Shown piece after piece: positions 1 to 6,172 of a stretch of DNA of 6,399 bases. Made by a program: the position numbers and the translations under genes. Origin of the DNA: Betaproteobacteria bacterium (GTDB lineage: Bacteria > Pseudomonadota > Gammaproteobacteria > Burkholderiales > SG8-41). The DNA is taken from contig JAHZNX010000135.1 of the NCBI GenBank assembly GCA_020028375.1, positions 1 through 6,399 on the forward strand. The letters are read 5' to 3'. Under the pieces are notes generated by a model, which searched no databases, was not told the DNA's origin, and saw only the letters and a list, made by a program, of their open reading frames with translations. How positions within the stretch are numbered: position 1 is the stretch's first letter; every line of letters begins with the position of its first letter.

Positions 1-629
1 GCGAGGATGTCTTCCTTGGTGAAGAACCGCGAGTAGCTCTGGCCTTCGATCTCGGCCCCCGCGTATCCTAGCAGCCGCTCCGCCCCGATATTCCAGCTCC
101 TGACCGCGCCGCTGCCGTCGAGCTGGCACACGGCGCAATCCGTGATGTATTCGGTCATCAGCCGGAACCGCTGCTCGCACAGGTATTGTGCTTCCTTGAT
201 CGTCTCGAACTGGCGGACCTCCTCTCTCAGCGCCTGCGCTTCATGCGTGACGAGCTTGAGGCGGTCGATCTGCTCCTTGAGCGAGCCCACCATGAGCGCG
301 ATCACCGGGCAGGCGACCACGATCACCATCATCTGCCGCCAGTCGAGCTCCGAGTAACGGAAGGGATAGAGGGGGTGCGAAAACAGTACCAACGAGCAGA
401 ACAGGACGATGGCGGAGCTCAGCATGCCGGCCATGCCTCCCGCGAGATAGGTTGAGGCGGCGACCGTGAACAGCAGCAGCAGGCCCGGATCGGTGATGGC
501 GCCCATCCCCCGCCACAGAACCCCGACCACGAGGACCGACAGCAGCGTAACGACGCCGGATCCCAGATATCGCACCCAATGGGATGAGCGTCCCAGCAGC
601 GAGTCGGCGACCCATTCCTGTAGTGGCAT
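1..629 (-). CDS. Membrane-anchored PAS-domain sensor protein, N-terminal part (cut by window edge)
   Basis: The frame runs from ATG at 629 to the window edge without a stop, giving 209 codons. Four hydrophobic segments lie at about residues 21-39, 48-64, 67-88 and 98-115, an arrangement like the KdpD-type DUF4118 membrane domain. A charged, probably coiled-coil linker follows (about 117-150). A PAS domain starts near residue 152, with the typical pattern D-G-S-G-x-V-x-S-W-N, G-A-E-R-L-L-G-Y and, at the cut, S-R-F-F-T-K-E-D-I. The start is the first ATG after an in-frame TGA ten codons or fewer upstream, with a GGAAAG purine stretch just before it. In this family the missing C-terminus is usually a histidine kinase, diguanylate cyclase or phosphodiesterase; which one cannot be seen. 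It is a signal-transduction protein in the inner membrane, separated from the thiolase by 192 bp and a possible terminator, so probably its own transcription unit. Confidence 0.85.
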   Translation of the reverse strand, partial: MPLQEWVADSLLGRSSHWVRYLGSGVVTLLSVLVVGVLWRGMGAITDPGLLLLFTVAASTYLAGGMAGMLSSAIVLFCSLVLFSHPLYPFRYSELDWRQMMVIVVACPVIALMVGSLKEQIDRLKLVTHEAQALREEVRQFETIKEAQYLCEQRFRLMTEYITDCAVCQLDGSGAVRSWNIGAERLLGYAGAEIEGQSYSRFFTKEDIL

Positions 630-664
630 AGCTTTCCGAGCGACGATTTTCCGTCACCACGCGC

Positions 665-701
665 AAAAAGCCGGACACTTGGCCCCCGCAAGGGCCGTGT
701 C
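665..701 (-). terminator. Possible intrinsic terminator after the thiolase gene
   Basis: On the minus strand an interrupted stem (GACAC/GTGTC plus GGCCC/GGGCC, positions 674-701, with a two-base bulge at 679-680 and a six-base loop) is followed after four bases by five T residues (669-665). It lies about 120 bp past the thiolase stop and 36 bp before the PAS gene start. The gap between stem and T-run makes it a weak candidate. I see no convincing promoter for the PAS gene in the 630-821 spacer. Confidence 0.4.
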
Positions 702-821
702 TGCGGCAATAGGGAAAAGCTACGCAATAACGGTGCCAGAGTGCTGGCCCGTGGCGGCGCCGCTGCCTGGCAGCGGCAATTGCCCCTTGAAGGCCCGCCG
801 ACCCGCAAGGGTAACGAGGCT

Positions 822-2024
822 TCAGACGCGTTCGAGGATCGCCGCCATGCCCTGCCCGCCCCCGATGCACAGGCTGACAAGGGCGTAGCGGCCACCCGTG
901 CGCTGCAGCTGGCGCGCGGCGGTCAGGGCGAGCCGCGCTCCCGAGGCTCCAAGGGGATGACCGACGGCAATCGCACCCCCGTTGGGATTGACCCGGCTGT
1001 CGTCAAACGCGATGCCGAGCCCCTTCAGGCAAGCCAGCACTTGCGCGGCAAACGCTTCGTTGATCTCGATGATGTCCATGTCCTTCAACGCAAGGCCACT
1101 CCGCGCGAGCGCCTTCTTGGAGGCCGCGACCGGGCCGATGCCCATGATCTGGGGCGGCACGCCGGCCGCCGCGCTGGCGATCACGCGGGCGAGCGGTTTC
1201 ACTCCCGCCTTCTCGCCAGCTGCTTTCGAGCCGAGGAGTATCGCCACCGCGCCGTCGTTGACGCCGGAGGCGTTGCCGGCGGTGGTGACTCCGCCCTCGT
1301 AGAGCGGCCGCATCCTGGCGAGCGCGTCGAGGTCGGTGCCCGGCCGCGGATGCTCGTCTTCCGACACCGGGGGCACCGGGCCCTTGCGCGTGGGCGGCAT
1401 TTCGACCCCCGCGATCTCTCCGGTGAAGAAGCCCTCGCCCTTGGCGATGCTGTAGCGCTGTTGCGAGCGCAGGGCGAAGCGGTCCGCCTCATCGCGCTTG
1501 ATCTCGTATTGACGCGCCAGCGTGTCCGCGGTCTGCGGCATCTGGTCGTCGCCGAACTGCTTGACCAGTTTGGGATTGGAGAAGCGCGGCCCGATCGTGC
1601 TGTCGTAGAGCCTGATATCGCGTGCGAACGCGGATTCGGCGCGGCTCATGACGAGCGGCGAGCGGCTCATGCTCTCCACGCCGCCGGCCAGGTAGACATC
1701 TCCCTCGCCGGCCGTGATCGCGTGGGCGGCGTGCACCACGGCGCCCAGGCCGCTCGCGCAGTTGCGCTGGAGCACGGTTCCGGGGATCTCGATCGGCAGG
1801 CCGGCCACGAGGCCCGCATGGCGCGCCACGCAGCGGCTGTCCTCCCCGCCCTGGTTGGCGCAGCCGACGACGATGTCCTCGATCTGCTCCGGCTTGAAGG
1901 CGGTCCTTTTCATGAGGTTGCGCATCGCGTCGGCGAGCAGATCGTCGGGGCGCACCTTGGCGAGCACGCCGGCATGGCGGCCGAACGGCGTGCGCAGCCC
2001 TTCGTAGAGATAGGCATCGAGCAT
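822..2024 (-). CDS. Acetyl-CoA C-acyltransferase (thiolase), 3-oxoadipyl-CoA thiolase-like (PaaJ/PcaF type)
   Basis: A 400-residue type I thiolase of normal length. All catalytic elements are visible: nucleophile Cys89 in N-C-A-S-G-L, the NEAF motif at 322-325, His356 in G-H-P-L-G, and Cys386 in C-I-G-G-G-Q-G. It cleaves a 3-oxoacyl-CoA with CoA to acetyl-CoA and a shortened acyl-CoA in the cytoplasm. The N-terminal pattern R-T-P-F-G-R-H-A-G followed by V-R-P-D-D-L, the G-C-A-N-Q-G-G-E-D stretch (54-62) and the ending I-L-E-R-V resemble PaaJ/PcaF enzymes, whose products are acetyl-CoA and succinyl-CoA. That substrate is inferred; another acyl chain is possible. The start is supported by AAAGGAG six bases upstream. 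It was probably translated from one mRNA with the dehydrogenase before a ~450-bp insertion separated them, so its present promoter is unclear. Confidence 0.93.
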   Translation of the reverse strand: MLDAYLYEGLRTPFGRHAGVLAKVRPDDLLADAMRNLMKRTAFKPEQIEDIVVGCANQGGEDSRCVARHAGLVAGLPIEIPGTVLQRNCASGLGAVVHAAHAITAGEGDVYLAGGVESMSRSPLVMSRAESAFARDIRLYDSTIGPRFSNPKLVKQFGDDQMPQTADTLARQYEIKRDEADRFALRSQQRYSIAKGEGFFTGEIAGVEMPPTRKGPVPPVSEDEHPRPGTDLDALARMRPLYEGGVTTAGNASGVNDGAVAILLGSKAAGEKAGVKPLARVIASAAAGVPPQIMGIGPVAASKKALARSGLALKDMDIIEINEAFAAQVLACLKGLGIAFDDSRVNPNGGAIAVGHPLGASGARLALTAARQLQRTGGRYALVSLCIGGGQGMAAILERV

Positions 2025-2030
2025 GGCAGT

Positions 2031-2037
2031 CTCCTTT
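2031..2037 (-). promoter_or_regulatory. Shine-Dalgarno of the thiolase gene
   Basis: AAAGGAG on the minus strand, six bases before the ATG at 2024. It fixes the start codon. Its first A is the last base of a TGA (2039-2037) that would have ended the dehydrogenase frame before the insertion, an arrangement typical of translationally coupled genes. Confidence 0.85.
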
Positions 2038-2061
2038 CAGGACATCGTGACGAGCGCGGGT
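2037..2061 (-). pseudogene. Severed 3' tail of the dehydrogenase gene
   Basis: Joining base 2516 and above directly to base 2061 and below (that is, removing the inserted element and one repeat copy) makes the dehydrogenase read through Thr-Pro-Glu-Pro into Ala-Leu-Val-Thr-Met-Ser and stop at TGA 2039-2037. That TGA lies 12 bases before the thiolase ATG and overlaps its Shine-Dalgarno. The native protein would have had about 515 residues instead of 509. This is a reconstruction from sequence; an uninterrupted relative would prove it. Confidence 0.6.
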
Positions 2062-2064
2062 CTT

Positions 2065-2091
2065 GGAGCCCCTAACACAATGAAACACGCG
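2065..2091 (+). repeat. Left terminal inverted repeat of the ~450-bp element
   Basis: It begins GGAGCCCCTAACACAATGAA and ends CGCG. It is the reverse complement of 2483-2509 except for one mismatch (2087 against 2487). The first 22 bases pair perfectly. Confidence 0.9.
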
Positions 2092-2482
2092 TGCGTTGCG
2101 AGCCAAAATTGGTGATGACGCGAAGGACGGCGCAGGTCATATGTCGATATGGCCAAGCCGGCCGACAAAGTGTCCCGCGCAGGGCGGAGCAGGTTCCAAG
2201 CGTCGTGTGCTTGGATGCGACCCCGGAGCGGGACATTAGAGCGCCATAATGCGCGGGACTCACACGCGCCTATGCGGTCGCATCCCCGCAAGCGGGGCCC
2301 CTGCTCCACGCTCCGGCGCGTCGCCGATTTTGGTCGCAACCCCGGCGCAGGCATCTGAATATCCAATGCTAATCCAGGGGCTGGCACGAGTTTTGGCCCA
2401 TGGCTTTGTCGCTCGCCTTGCTAATATCGACATATTGGCTGCGGCTCGCTTCGCGCCCTGAGCCAAAATCGTGACAGCGCAT

Positions 2483-2509
2483 CGCGCGTTTCATTGTGTT
2501 AGGGGCTCC
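2483..2509 (-). repeat. Right terminal inverted repeat of the ~450-bp element
   Basis: Partner of 2065-2091. Its outermost base, C2509, is part of the dehydrogenase TAG stop codon (2511-2509), so the element's edge now supplies the stop. Confidence 0.9.
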
Positions 2510-4038
2510 TAGGGTTCCGGGGTCAGCAGCGACACGCCCAGTTTTGCGCGGCGGGTGAGCCAGATATTGGGGCGGTAGCGCGGGTCGCCGTAAATGCGGT
2601 GCATGGACGACAACACCTTGTATACGCGGTCCGGTCCCAGAACGTCGCCGAACCGGAACGGGCCGTTCGGATAATTGAGTCCGAGCGTCACCGCCTTGTC
2701 GATGTCAGCTGGCTCCGCGGTGCGGCTTTGCGCGATCGAGCAGCCGATGTTGACGATCATGGCCACGATCCGCTGCGCGATGAAGCCGGGGCTGTCGCGG
2801 CATACCGTGACCGGCACGCCGTCGGCGGCGAGCAGTCCGTGTGCCGCGTCACGATAGGCGGCGCCGGTTACCGGCGTGCCCATCAGGGTGCGGCGCTTGA
2901 CCATGGGGAACAGGGCATCGACCGCTACCGTGCGTTTGGGATCAAGTCCCTGTTCCACCGCGCAGGTGGTGGCATCCTCTCCGATGGGGGTTACCAGGAT
3001 GAGCGCCCCGGAGCTCGGCTTTGCTGCAGTTTCGCGGCGCGCGCCCAGCTTGCTCAACAATTCGGCGAGGGCAGCATGGCCGTGCGCCTCGACCGGGCTC
3101 ACCCAGACACTCTCGGGACGCGCTGCGGGCACACGCGGCTCGGCCGGGACGAGCGGCTTCATCTCGGCGTCGTAATCGTAGAACCCGCGCCTGGACTTGC
3201 GCCCCAGCACCCCGGCCTCGTAGCGGCTGCGCATGATGAGGTTGGGCCGGTAGCGCGGCTCCTCGAAAAACTGGCGATAGATCAGCTCGGACGCGGGCTG
3301 CGTCACGTCGAGCCCGGTCAGCTCCATCAGCTCGAAAGGACCCATGCGGAAACCCCCGACGTCGCGCATCACGCGGTCCACGTCGGCAAAGCCGGCGACT
3401 CCCTCGTATACGAGATGCGCCGCCTCCAGCGTGAAGCCGCGCCCGACCTGGTTGACGAGGAAACCGGGCGCATCCTTCAGCCGCACCGGCTCGCGGGTCA
3501 TGCGGCGGCCCACCGCCATCAGCGCCTCGCCCACCCACTCCTCGGTCCGCAGCCCGTCGATCACCTCCACCAGCTTCATCAGCGGCACCGGGTTGAAGAA
3601 ATGGAAGCCGGCAAAGCGCTGCGCCGTCTTGAGCTTCGAGGCAATAGTGGTGACGGAGAGCGAGGACGTGTTGGTTGCGAGTATGCAGTCCGGCGTGACC
3701 ACGGCCTCGAGCTCGGCGAACAGCTTCTGCTTGGCCTCGAGGTTCTCGACGATGGCCTCGATCACGACCTGGCAGGATTTCATCTCCGCCGGCCCGCCGA
3801 CGATCCTGATGCGGTCGACCGCTCCCACCGCCTCGTCCCTCGTCATCGCGCCCTTTTCCGCCGCCCGCGCGAACATCTTCTCGATGAATCCGCGCGCCTC
3901 CTCGGCCGCGCCCGGCCGGCTGTCGCTCATCAGCACCTGCATGCCGCCCGCCGCGGCGACCTGGGCGATACCCCGTCCCATCGCGCCGGTCCCGATCACA
4001 CCGACCGTGAGGTCGCGACGGTTCGCGTCAAATGGCAT
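2509..4038 (-). CDS. 3-hydroxyacyl-CoA dehydrogenase, PaaH/PaaC-type, two C-terminal domains
   Basis: A 509-residue NAD-dependent enzyme oxidising L-3-hydroxyacyl-CoA to 3-oxoacyl-CoA in the cytoplasm. The Rossmann motif G-x-G-x-x-G is at 16-21. Ser125 (N-T-S-S), His146 (H-F-F-N-P), Glu158 and Asn196 (P-G-F-L-V-N) fall at the same spacing as Ser137, His158, Glu170 and Asn208 of human HADH, so the active site is complete. The first C-terminal 3HCDH domain spans about 191-288. After a proline/alanine-rich linker and a degenerate region, a second 3HCDH-like domain lies at about 413-505 (D-S-P-G-F-I ... L-G-L-N-Y-P-N-G-P). This architecture matches E. coli PaaH, which acts on 3-hydroxyadipyl-CoA. 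It starts 62 bp after the hydratase-like gene. Its ribosome site is weak (GGAACG). Its 3' end appears altered by the adjacent insertion, with the stop codon at the element's edge. Confidence 0.93.
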   Translation of the reverse strand: MPFDANRRDLTVGVIGTGAMGRGIAQVAAAGGMQVLMSDSRPGAAEEARGFIEKMFARAAEKGAMTRDEAVGAVDRIRIVGGPAEMKSCQVVIEAIVENLEAKQKLFAELEAVVTPDCILATNTSSLSVTTIASKLKTAQRFAGFHFFNPVPLMKLVEVIDGLRTEEWVGEALMAVGRRMTREPVRLKDAPGFLVNQVGRGFTLEAAHLVYEGVAGFADVDRVMRDVGGFRMGPFELMELTGLDVTQPASELIYRQFFEEPRYRPNLIMRSRYEAGVLGRKSRRGFYDYDAEMKPLVPAEPRVPAARPESVWVSPVEAHGHAALAELLSKLGARRETAAKPSSGALILVTPIGEDATTCAVEQGLDPKRTVAVDALFPMVKRRTLMGTPVTGAAYRDAAHGLLAADGVPVTVCRDSPGFIAQRIVAMIVNIGCSIAQSRTAEPADIDKAVTLGLNYPNGPFRFGDVLGPDRVYKVLSSMHRIYGDPRYRPNIWLTRRAKLGVSLLTPEP

Positions 4039-4100
4039 GGCGTCGTTCCGGGGTCGTCATGTGATCTGGCGGCGCCGTGCTCCCTACGCCGCCACCTGCA

Positions 4101-4916
4101 TCAGCGGCCTTTGAACTGCGGCTTGCGCTTCTCCATGAAGGCGGCCTGCCCTTCGCGGTAGTCCTCGCTCGCGAAACAGGCGTCCACCCCGCTCTGGCAC
4201 AGGACGAGATCGCGCTCCACGGGGTCCTTCAGCAGCTCGACCAGCGAGCGCTTCACCGCGGCGACGGTAAGCGGAGCATTGCGGGCGATGGTGCGCGCAT
4301 AGTCCTCGACGAAGCTCTCGAGCTCGATGCCCGGCACTACCCGGTTGAGCAGCCCCATTTGCAGCGCCTCCTGCGCGGTGAACTGGCGGGCGGTAAAGAA
4401 AATCTCGGCGGTGTACGCAGGCCCGACAATGGAGGCGAGGCGATTGATGCCTTCGAAGCGATAGCCGAGACCGAGGCGCGCCGCCGGCACGCCGAAGCGG
4501 GCATCGTCCGCGGCGATGCGCAGGTCGCAACCCACCGCGATTGCCGTGCCACCCCCGATGCAATAACCCCGGATCATCGCGATCGTCGGCTTCGCGCATT
4601 CCCGCAGCGCCTGATTCGCGGCATCGGCCACCGCGTTGTATTCCCTTACCGCTTCCGCGCTGCTGCGCTTCTCCTTGAACTGGGAGATGTCCGCGCCGGC
4701 GCTGAACGCCTTTTCGCCAGCGCCCCGGAAGACGATCACGCGCACCTCGGGATCCCTCGCGTACGTGTCAAGCACGACCCCCAGCGACTGCCACATTTCG
4801 TACGAAGTCGCGTTGTGGCGCTCGGGATTGTTGAAGACGATCCAGCCGATCGCGCCGTCCTTCCTGGCGATCAGCTTGTCGGTGAGGGATTGCAGTGGTA
4901 CGGCGGGATCGTTCAT
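4101..4916 (-). CDS. Enoyl-CoA hydratase/isomerase (crotonase) family protein lacking both catalytic glutamates
   Basis: A 271-residue crotonase-fold protein, normal length for the family. The oxyanion-hole segments are present: F-S-A-G-A-D at 71-76 and G-Y-C-I-G-G-G at 117-123. Aligned without gaps to rat mitochondrial hydratase, the two catalytic glutamates (Glu144 and Glu164) fall on Ala125 (G-G-G-T-A) and Ala145 (F-G-V-P-A); I checked both codons. The C-terminus has the usual E-G-x-x-A-F-M-E-K-R-K-P-x-F. Position between a stress protein and the dehydrogenase suggests it handles an enoyl-CoA such as 2,3-dehydroadipyl-CoA, but true hydratase activity is doubtful and an isomerase or other CoA reaction is possible. 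No clear Shine-Dalgarno precedes the ATG. A 7-bp tandem ATGAACG places a second, out-of-frame ATG just upstream at 4923. Confidence 0.9.
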   Translation of the reverse strand: MNDPAVPLQSLTDKLIARKDGAIGWIVFNNPERHNATSYEMWQSLGVVLDTYARDPEVRVIVFRGAGEKAFSAGADISQFKEKRSSAEAVREYNAVADAANQALRECAKPTIAMIRGYCIGGGTAIAVGCDLRIAADDARFGVPAARLGLGYRFEGINRLASIVGPAYTAEIFFTARQFTAQEALQMGLLNRVVPGIELESFVEDYARTIARNAPLTVAAVKRSLVELLKDPVERDLVLCQSGVDACFASEDYREGQAAFMEKRKPQFKGR

Positions 4917-4949
4917 CGTTCATGAACTGCGCGTGCAGGCCTGCGGGCC

Positions 4950-5393
4950 TCAGCGCAACACCAGCACCGGAACCCTGGAGTGCAGCAGCACCTTGGAGGT
5001 TTCGCTGCCGAGCAACAGGCTCGACAGGCCGCGGCGGCCGTGCGAGGCCATCATGATGAGATCGCACTTCTTTCTCCGCGCCGTCGCAATGATCTCCTGA
5101 TACGGCAGGTCGCTCGCCGCGGTCAGCGTCGCGCAGCGCACCCGCTTCGACCGCGCCGCGCGCGCGATCGCGTCGAGCATCTTGCTCGCCCGCACCCGCG
5201 CCTCGTCATCGAGGCGCTTCTTCAGGGCGGGGCTCATCGGCGCAAAGCCCTCGTCCGCGAAAGGCTTGAATTCGGGCACGACATGCAGCGCCGTCACGCG
5301 CGCCCCGATCCTCCCCGCGAACCGGATGCCGCTCGCGACGGCCCGATCCGACAGCTTGGAGCCATCGGTCGGCAACAAGATGTGCTTGAACAT
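4950..5393 (-). CDS. Universal stress protein, UspA family, single domain
   Basis: A 147-residue single Usp domain, normal length, cytoplasmic. The N-terminal beta strand H-I-L-L-P-T-D-G-S carries the adenine-contacting Asp10. Near the C-terminus, A-S-H-G-R-R-G followed by L-L-L-G-S (116-130) matches the ATP-binding G-2x-G-9x-G-S pattern of the MJ0577 type, with Ala116 for the first Gly, a variation I have often seen in bacterial members. ATP binding is therefore likely. The start is fixed by a strong GGAGGGG at 5402-5396, two bases before ATG. It lies 24 bp after the DUF1178 gene and 33 bp before the hydratase-like gene, so all three are probably one transcript. Its role here is not deducible; members of the family support survival under starvation, oxidative or respiratory stress. 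Confidence 0.95.
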   Translation of the reverse strand: MFKHILLPTDGSKLSDRAVASGIRFAGRIGARVTALHVVPEFKPFADEGFAPMSPALKKRLDDEARVRASKMLDAIARAARSKRVRCATLTAASDLPYQEIIATARRKKCDLIMMASHGRRGLSSLLLGSETSKVLLHSRVPVLVLR

Positions 5394-5417
5394 CGCCCCT
5401 CCGTGCAGTGACGCCTT

Positions 5418-5867
5418 CTAATGCGTCTTGGCCAGCCGGTGGCCCGGGACCGGCAGCGCGACGACTTCGATGCCCTCCTCGCGCAGCGAGTCGACCTCGT
5501 CGCGCGATGCGGTGCCACGTATCCTGCGCTCGGGCGCTTCGCGATAGTGAATCTTGCGCGCCTCCTCGGGGAACGCCGTCCCGACGTCTTCCGTGTGGCT
5601 GATGACGTGCTCGATCACCTTCGACATCAGGTCGGCGCCGACATTGGCGTACTGCTGCGCGCCCGGAGATGCAGATTCCGCGAGCGGCACACGCTCCTTG
5701 CCCGCGGTCCGGATGTGTGACGCGTGCGGCAGCCGCGCGATACCGGAGTTACCGCACAACGGGCAGCTCACGAGCTTGCGACCGGTCTGATGCTCGAAAT
5801 CTGCGCTCGAGGCGAACCAGCCCTCGAAGCGGTGGCCGTTCTCGCACCCGAGATCAAACACGATCAT
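5418..5867 (-). CDS. DUF1178 family protein with zinc-ribbon-like cysteines
   Basis: A 149-residue protein of unknown function with the DUF1178 signature. The N-terminus M-I-V-F-D-L is followed by Cys8, the G-H-R-F-E-G-W-F segment (11-18) and C-P-L-C at 35-38, together a likely zinc-binding site. A second conserved stretch around 115-131 (A-F-P-E-E-A-R-K-I-H-Y) is typical of the family. No signal peptide or membrane segment. A GAGG about eight bases upstream could serve as ribosome site. The start codon lies only 24 bp past the end of tRNA-Leu, with no terminator visible between, so the gene may be read from the tRNA promoter. No function is assigned. Confidence 0.92.
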   Translation of the reverse strand: MIVFDLGCENGHRFEGWFASSADFEHQTGRKLVSCPLCGNSGIARLPHASHIRTAGKERVPLAESASPGAQQYANVGADLMSKVIEHVISHTEDVGTAFPEEARKIHYREAPERRIRGTASRDEVDSLREEGIEVVALPVPGHRLAKTH

Positions 5868-5891
5868 GAAAAACCTCGACCCCTGTCAACC

Positions 5892-5976
5892 TGGTGGGCG
5901 AGACCGGACTCGAACCGGTATGGCTTGCGCCGAGGCATTTTAAGTGCCTTGTGTATCCCAATTCCACCACTCGCCC
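5892..5976 (-). tRNA. tRNA-Leu (anticodon UAA)
   Basis: 85 bases including an encoded CCA. Acceptor GGGCGAG pairs with CTCGCCC, discriminator A. The anticodon stem AGGCA/TGCCT encloses loop CTTAAAA with the anticodon at 5942-5940. The long variable arm typical of tRNA-Leu is present (GGC-GCAA-GCC). The T stem ACCGG/CCGGT is perfect. Last in the Gly-Cys-Leu set; equivalent by position to E. coli leuZ. Confidence 0.97.
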
Positions 5977-6077
5977 GACATCCTGTCCTTTGGCCGGCCC
6001 CTGCAGCCCGCCGCCAACGGTATCTGACGAGACGTTCCTGTCGCTGGCGTCAGCAGCCATACTACCGCAATAAAACC

Positions 6078-6151
6078 TGGAGGCGGGGGTCGGAATCGAA
6101 CCGGCGTCCACGGCTTTGCAGGCCGCTGCATGACCACTCTGCCACCCCGCC
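6078..6151 (-). tRNA. tRNA-Cys (anticodon GCA)
   Basis: 74 bases including CCA. Acceptor GGCGGGG pairs with CCCCGCC, discriminator U. The anticodon stem GCGGC/GCCGT encloses CTGCAAA, anticodon at 6119-6117. The T stem GCCGG/CCGAC has one C-A mismatch, otherwise the fold is standard. A 101-bp spacer with no gene separates it from tRNA-Leu. Equivalent by position to E. coli cysT. Confidence 0.96.
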
Positions 6152-6172
6152 GACGAAACCTTCAAACAGAAA

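Larger units (their letters stand above)
2062..2512. mobile_element. Non-coding ~450-bp inverted-repeat element (MITE-like or decayed insertion sequence)
   Basis: This fills most of the 484-bp gap between thiolase and dehydrogenase. Its ends are inverted repeats pairing 2065-2091 with 2483-2509, 26 of 27 positions, with a mostly paired extension to 2062/2512. Symmetry about the same axis continues inward: 2139-2150 pairs perfectly with 2424-2435 (ATATGTCGATAT), and 2163-2170 with 2404-2411. By hand count about two thirds of 106 positions per arm pair without gaps. Further stems lie in the middle: 2172-2181 with 2250-2259, and 2213-2222 with 2276-2285, both perfect 10-mers. GGT (or GGGT) flanks it at 2059-2061 and 2513-2515, a possible target duplication. 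I recognise no transposase in any frame, so it would need a transposase in trans or be a remnant. I cannot assign it to a known IS family. Confidence 0.75.

Noticed and set aside
759..777. GC-rich 7-bp hairpin (GCCGCTG/CAGCGGC) just past the thiolase stop
   Set aside because: No T-run follows on the minus strand, so it is not called as a terminator, though it may protect the mRNA 3' end. The adjacent GGCAATTGCC palindrome (775-784) is short enough to be chance.
741..2075. Long plus-strand open frame (444 codons) opposite the thiolase
   Set aside because: It is antisense to a thiolase with all catalytic motifs; its translation is low-complexity Arg/Ala/His-rich, as expected for the mirror of a GC-rich gene.
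2037..2387. Minus-strand frame of 116 codons crossing the ~450-bp element
   Set aside because: It resembles no protein I know. Its last codons (A-L-V-T-M-S) are the severed dehydrogenase tail, and the rest follows from GC-rich palindromic sequence rather than coding constraint.
2149..2466. Short open frames inside the ~450-bp element on both strands (about 68-70 codons)
   Set aside because: No transposase-like DDE or HTH pattern and no ribosome site; treated as chance frames.
4068..4093. 7-bp inverted repeat (GGCGGCG/CGCCGCC) between the crotonase and dehydrogenase genes
   Set aside because: Simple GC-only sequence in a GC-rich genome with a 12-base loop and no T-run; insufficient for a terminator or operator.
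2599..4161. Long plus-strand open frame (520 codons) opposite the dehydrogenase
   Set aside because: Antisense to a complete dehydrogenase with matching active-site spacing; no recognisable domain and an Arg/His/Leu-rich composition.
4077..4925. Plus-strand open frame (282 codons) opposite the crotonase gene
   Set aside because: Antisense shadow of a gene with clear family motifs.
5977..6077. Possible extra gene or promoter in the tRNA-Cys to tRNA-Leu spacer
   Set aside because: I see only a 4-bp hairpin and no convincing -35/-10 pair; it is best read as transcribed spacer.
6078..6151. C-A mismatch in the tRNA-Cys T stem as a sign of a pseudogene
   Set aside because: All other stems, the anticodon loop and the encoded CCA are intact, and the gene sits in a conserved tRNA order; one mismatch does not argue against function.
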